From positions 186,001 to 250,000 of the forward strand of contig NZ_JHXX01000001.1 in assembly GCF_000621605.1 (NCBI RefSeq): a stretch of DNA of 64,000 bases, written 5' to 3'. The stretch is from Butyrivibrio sp. MC2021 (lineage in GTDB: Bacteria > Bacillota > Clostridia > Lachnospirales > Lachnospiraceae). The position numbers and the translations under genes are program-made. This document shows, one piece after another, positions 61,232 through 64,000 of the stretch. Within the stretch, counting starts at the first letter, position 1; every line of letters starts with the position of its first letter. The notes below the pieces were generated by a model. It saw only the letters and a list, made by a program, of their open reading frames with translations. It was not told the DNA's origin and ran no database searches.

Positions 61232-61834
61232 ATGGAAAACGAGATTGTGAGCAGAATTGCAACAATAAAACGCGCAACAAAAGAGACTGACATTGAAATC
61301 ACACTGAATTTGGACGGTTCCGGACAGGTTGAGATAGAAACCGGCATAGGATTTTTTGATCATATGCTTGAAGGATTTGCCAGACATGGTCTTTTTGACC
61401 TCAAAGTGAAGGTTAAGGGAGATCTGAATGTTGACGGACATCACACTGTTGAGGATACCGGAATAGTTCTCGGTAAAGCCATTGCAGAAGCAATTGGCGA
61501 TAAGAAGGGCATCAGGAGATACGGCAGCATGATTCTTCCCATGGACGAGTCTCTGGTTATGAGCGCTGTTGATCTCTGTGGAAGACCATATTTTGTTATG
61601 GATGCTGACTTCACAGCTCCTATGGTTGGAGATTTTGATACCCAGCTTGTTCGCGAGTTTTTCTATGCTGTTTCTTGTAATGCTGCCATGAATCTCCACT
61701 TGAGAGTAATTACAGGTATTAACGATCACCATAAGATTGAAGCAATGTTCAAAGCCTTTGCAAAAGCTTTGGACGAAGCCTCAAGCTATGACCCTAGGAT
61801 TAAAGACGTTCTCAGTACAAAAGGAGCCTTATAA
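61232..61834 (+). CDS. hisB: HisB, imidazoleglycerol-phosphate dehydratase
   Basis: 200 residues, the stand-alone dehydratase (no HisN phosphatase domain). [28 protein letters not shown] and [14 protein letters not shown] carry the manganese-binding histidines. SD CGGAG lies upstream. The fused HisF-like/HisIE gene follows with only 1 bp between. Confidence 0.95.
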   Translation: MENEIVSRIATIKRATKETDIEITLNLDGSGQVEIETGIGFFDHMLEGFARHGLFDLKVKVKGDLNVDGHHTVEDTGIVLGKAIAEAIGDKKGIRRYGSMILPMDESLVMSAVDLCGRPYFVMDADFTAPMVGDFDTQLVREFFYAVSCNAAMNLHLRVITGINDHHKIEAMFKAFAKALDEASSYDPRIKDVLSTKGAL

Positions 61835-61835
61835 T

Positions 61836-63125
61836 ATGAGTTTTAAAAAGCGTTTTATCCCTTGTATATATCTGAAAGACGGAAAGGCAATGTCTGATTT
61901 TGATTCAGATGTATGTTTATTTGAATCAGCTGTGGAAGCAGCTGAAAAATACAGCAACAATGGCGCTGATGAGATACTTGTTTTTGACCTTTCCCAGGCA
62001 GGAAATGATAAGGCTCATGAAGCAGCCCTTGATGTTCTTAAGGATATCTGTAAGGCCTCAGATGTGCCTGTTATAGGCGCCGGCAATGTCAAGAGAATGG
62101 AAGATATCAAGAAACTTCTTTATGCCGGATGCAAGAGAGCCTGTCTTGATTATTCCGATGGACTTAATGTGGAGATCACCGAAGAAGTATCTGATAAATT
62201 CGGTAAAGATAAGATTCTTATAACATACAGACAGAAAGCTGATATTCTTTCAAACAAGGAAAAAGCTGAAAAATATTGTGAGGAACTGGTTTGCCTATCC
62301 GGTAAAGAGGATGAGATTGTTTCGGATACTGACCTTCCGGTGATCATTTTTGCTGATGCTGATTTTACCGGTGAAGTGACAGGGCTTTTAACTGATGAGA
62401 GACTTTCCGGAATTAGCGGCCCTTTTATTTCTGAGAATTCTGATAAGATTGATGGATATAAAACCGAATGTTTATCCAAGAATATCCCTATCGATGTTCT
62501 AGAGCCTGAATTTTCTTTTGCCGATCTTAAAAAGAACTCAGACGGCATGGTTCCTGTTATTGTTCAGGACTATCGCACGGATCAGGTTTTGATGTTGGCA
62601 TATATGAACGAAGAAGCATATAATAATACTTTGAAGACAGGAAAGATGACCTACTTTTCCAGAAGTCGTAATGAGCTCTGGCTTAAGGGTGAAACCAGCG
62701 GTCATTTCCAGTATGTGAAGTCTCTTTATGCTGACTGTGACCTTGATACCATCCTTGCGAAGGTCAAGCAGATTGGCGCAGCCTGCCACACCGGCAGCTA
62801 TTCTTGCTTCTATAACGAGATTGCCAGCAAGCAGTATAGCGAAAAGAATCCTCAGAAGGTTCTGGATAGTGTCTATGAGGTCATAAAAGACCGTAAAGTT
62901 AATCCGAGACAGGGTTCTTATACCAATTACCTTTTTGACAAAGGTATCGACAAGATCCTCAAGAAGGTTGGTGAAGAGGCTACAGAGATGGTTATAGCCG
63001 CGAAGAACCCCAATGACAACGAAGTGGTTTACGAAATGTCTGATTTCCTGTATCATATGATGGTCCTTATGGCTGAAAAAAATGTCAGCTGGGAGGATAT
63101 TACCGACGAACTGTCACGAAGATAA
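61836..63125 (+). CDS. hisIE: HisI-HisE fusion with an N-terminal degenerate HisF/HisA-like domain
   Basis: 429 residues. About 1-215: a HisF/HisA-like barrel half-match ([43 protein letters not shown]), in which the catalytic Asp of PCLDVKDG is Tyr12 and the second catalytic Asp position (ILITYRQK) is also Tyr. About 230-330: phosphoribosyl-AMP cyclohydrolase HisI with DCDLDTIL and CHTGSYSCF. About 340-429: phosphoribosyl-ATP pyrophosphatase HisE with [23 protein letters not shown] lies 10 bp upstream of the ATG. It does steps 2 and 3 of the pathway; the barrel domain is probably non-catalytic. hisA, hisF, hisH and hisC are not in the window. Confidence 0.88.
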   Translation: MSFKKRFIPCIYLKDGKAMSDFDSDVCLFESAVEAAEKYSNNGADEILVFDLSQAGNDKAHEAALDVLKDICKASDVPVIGAGNVKRMEDIKKLLYAGCKRACLDYSDGLNVEITEEVSDKFGKDKILITYRQKADILSNKEKAEKYCEELVCLSGKEDEIVSDTDLPVIIFADADFTGEVTGLLTDERLSGISGPFISENSDKIDGYKTECLSKNIPIDVLEPEFSFADLKKNSDGMVPVIVQDYRTDQVLMLAYMNEEAYNNTLKTGKMTYFSRSRNELWLKGETSGHFQYVKSLYADCDLDTILAKVKQIGAACHTGSYSCFYNEIASKQYSEKNPQKVLDSVYEVIKDRKVNPRQGSYTNYLFDKGIDKILKKVGEEATEMVIAAKNPNDNEVVYEMSDFLYHMMVLMAEKNVSWEDITDELSRR

Positions 63126-63134
63126 GGAAAAGAT

Positions 63135-64000
63135 ATGAATTATAATTTAGCTCTTTCAGATGACATCCTGCTTAGTATCGAGAAACCGGAAAGATATATA
63201 GGCAACGAAGTCAACTCGGTTACAAAAGACAAATCTAAGGTTGATATCAGATTTGCCTTTTGTTTTCCTGATGTTTACGAAATAGGAATGTCTCATCTGG
63301 GAATTCAGATTTTGTACGGAATGTTTAACTCTTATGAAGATGTTTGGTGTGAGAGGGTTTATTCACCCTGGACCGACATGGATGAACTTCTTCGGAGTAA
63401 AAACATTCCGCTTTTTGCGCTTGAATCACAGGATCCGGTAAAAGACTTTGATTTCCTGGGATTCACAATTCAATATGAGATGTGTTACACCAACATTCTC
63501 CAGGTGCTTGATCTTTCAGGCATACCGCTTCTGACTAAAGACAGGACCTGGGATGATCCTATTGTCATCGGTGGTGGCCCTTGTACTTATAATCCTGAGC
63601 CCATTGCTGATTTCTTTGACATTTTCTATATCGGTGAAGGTGAAACCAGATACAGAGAGCTATTTGATCTCTACAAAAAGGCTAAGGCTGAGGGCATTTC
63701 CAGAGAAGATTTCCTCCATGAATGTGCCAAGATCCCCGGAATCTATGTTCCTTCACTCTTTGATATTTCCTACAAGGAAGACGGAATAATTGCAGAGATC
63801 AGGCCTGTTTATGATGACATACCTGCAACAATCAAAAAGGAAATGTGTCTTGACCTGAATGACATGTTTTATCCTACCAAGCCCGTTGTACCCTATATCA
63901 AGATCACTCAGGACAGAGTGGTTCTTGAAGTTATGCGTGGCTGCATCAGAGGTTGTAGGTTCTGTCAGGCAGGACAGCTCTATAAACCTCTCAGGGAAAA
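63135..64000 (+). CDS. B12-binding-type radical SAM protein (TIGR03960-like), 3' end missing
   Basis: 288 codons visible from ATG 63135 to the window edge, no stop. An N-terminal cobalamin-binding-like domain (RFAFCFPDVYEIGMSHLG, IVIGGGPCTYNPEPIADF, FYIGEGET) is followed by the radical SAM triad CIRGCRFCQAG in RGCIRGCRFCQAGQLY near 63938-63975. Family members are usually about 600 residues and often precede a DUF2344 gene and rng/rplU. Function is not established. SD AAGGAAAAG lies upstream, nine bp after the his gene stop. Confidence 0.88.
   Translation, partial: MNYNLALSDDILLSIEKPERYIGNEVNSVTKDKSKVDIRFAFCFPDVYEIGMSHLGIQILYGMFNSYEDVWCERVYSPWTDMDELLRSKNIPLFALESQDPVKDFDFLGFTIQYEMCYTNILQVLDLSGIPLLTKDRTWDDPIVIGGGPCTYNPEPIADFFDIFYIGEGETRYRELFDLYKKAKAEGISREDFLHECAKIPGIYVPSLFDISYKEDGIIAEIRPVYDDIPATIKKEMCLDLNDMFYPTKPVVPYIKITQDRVVLEVMRGCIRGCRFCQAGQLYKPLRE

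Overview
The window is a core-genome stretch of a motile, anaerobic member of the Firmicutes. The closest fit is Lachnospiraceae, of the Butyrivibrio/Pseudobutyrivibrio type. This assignment is an inference. It rests on a Bacillus-like fla/che operon ending next to rpsB-tsf, a Gram-positive MecA adaptor, RecU, the FakA/DegV fatty-acid system, a HisZ-dependent short HisG, a six-subunit Ech hydrogenase and a giant 2-hydroxyacyl-CoA dehydratase activase. Genes are dense and mostly on the + strand. I see no tRNA, rRNA, CRISPR array, insertion sequence or prophage gene.

Layout. 1-13.0 kb: the end of the flagellar/chemotaxis operon (flhF cut by the left edge, flhG, a YcgR-type PilZ brake, cheB, cheA, cheW, cheC, cheD, a small membrane protein, the motility sigma factor, fapA, an unknown protein, a SwrB/DUF6115-like protein and an MltG-fragment protein). 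cheA has its own close match to a sigma-D promoter, and the sigma gene is encoded 4 kb downstream. 13.0-17.1 kb: rpsB-tsf with a strong promoter and a long leader, then minCDE. 17.2-18.1 kb: an OhrR-type MarR regulator and a CsoR/RcnR-type metal sensor. 18.1-28.2 kb: echABCDEF followed by hypFCDE, that is, the enzyme and most of its maturation machinery in one transcription direction directly behind the metal sensor. 28.3-34.4 kb: mecA, an RluF-like pseudouridine synthase, ligA, metA, a cytoplasmic deacetylase and a small unknown protein. 34.5-38.7 kb, - strand: a 1416-residue activase. 38.9-43.3 kb: four unusual proteins (a sensor kinase lacking its kinase domain, a rhomboid-like protein without protease residues, a sigma-70-like protein lacking DNA-recognition regions, and an orphan). 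43.3-48.9 kb: rpmB (-), an Asp23 protein, fakA, recG, degV. 49-53.2 kb: a type IIA topoisomerase pair. 53.2-57.9 kb: rsmD, coaD, a coiled-coil protein, rsuA, a membrane protein, an RluD-family gene, recU. 57.9-63.1 kb: hisZ, hisG, hisD, hisB and a HisF-like/HisI/HisE fusion. The right edge cuts a B12-binding radical SAM gene.

How parts work together. CheA/CheW/CheB/CheC/CheD form a B. subtilis-style adaptation system. FlhF/FlhG set flagellar number and position, and MinCDE sets the division site. Ech would couple ferredoxin oxidation to H2 production and ion translocation, with HypCDEF building its Fe(CN)2CO centre. HypA/HypB and a maturation protease are not in the window, and EchE ends right after its last cysteine motif, so it appears to need no protease.

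No wholly new multi-gene system is evident. The best leads are the metal sensor with a 5' hairpin at the head of the ech-hyp operon, the gutted hybrid kinase, the degenerate sigma factor, the HisF-like/HisIE fusion whose barrel has lost both catalytic aspartates by eye, and paired ACAAAAG/CTTTTGT inverted repeats at two places in the motility operon. All assignments come from reading the sequence; no database search was run.
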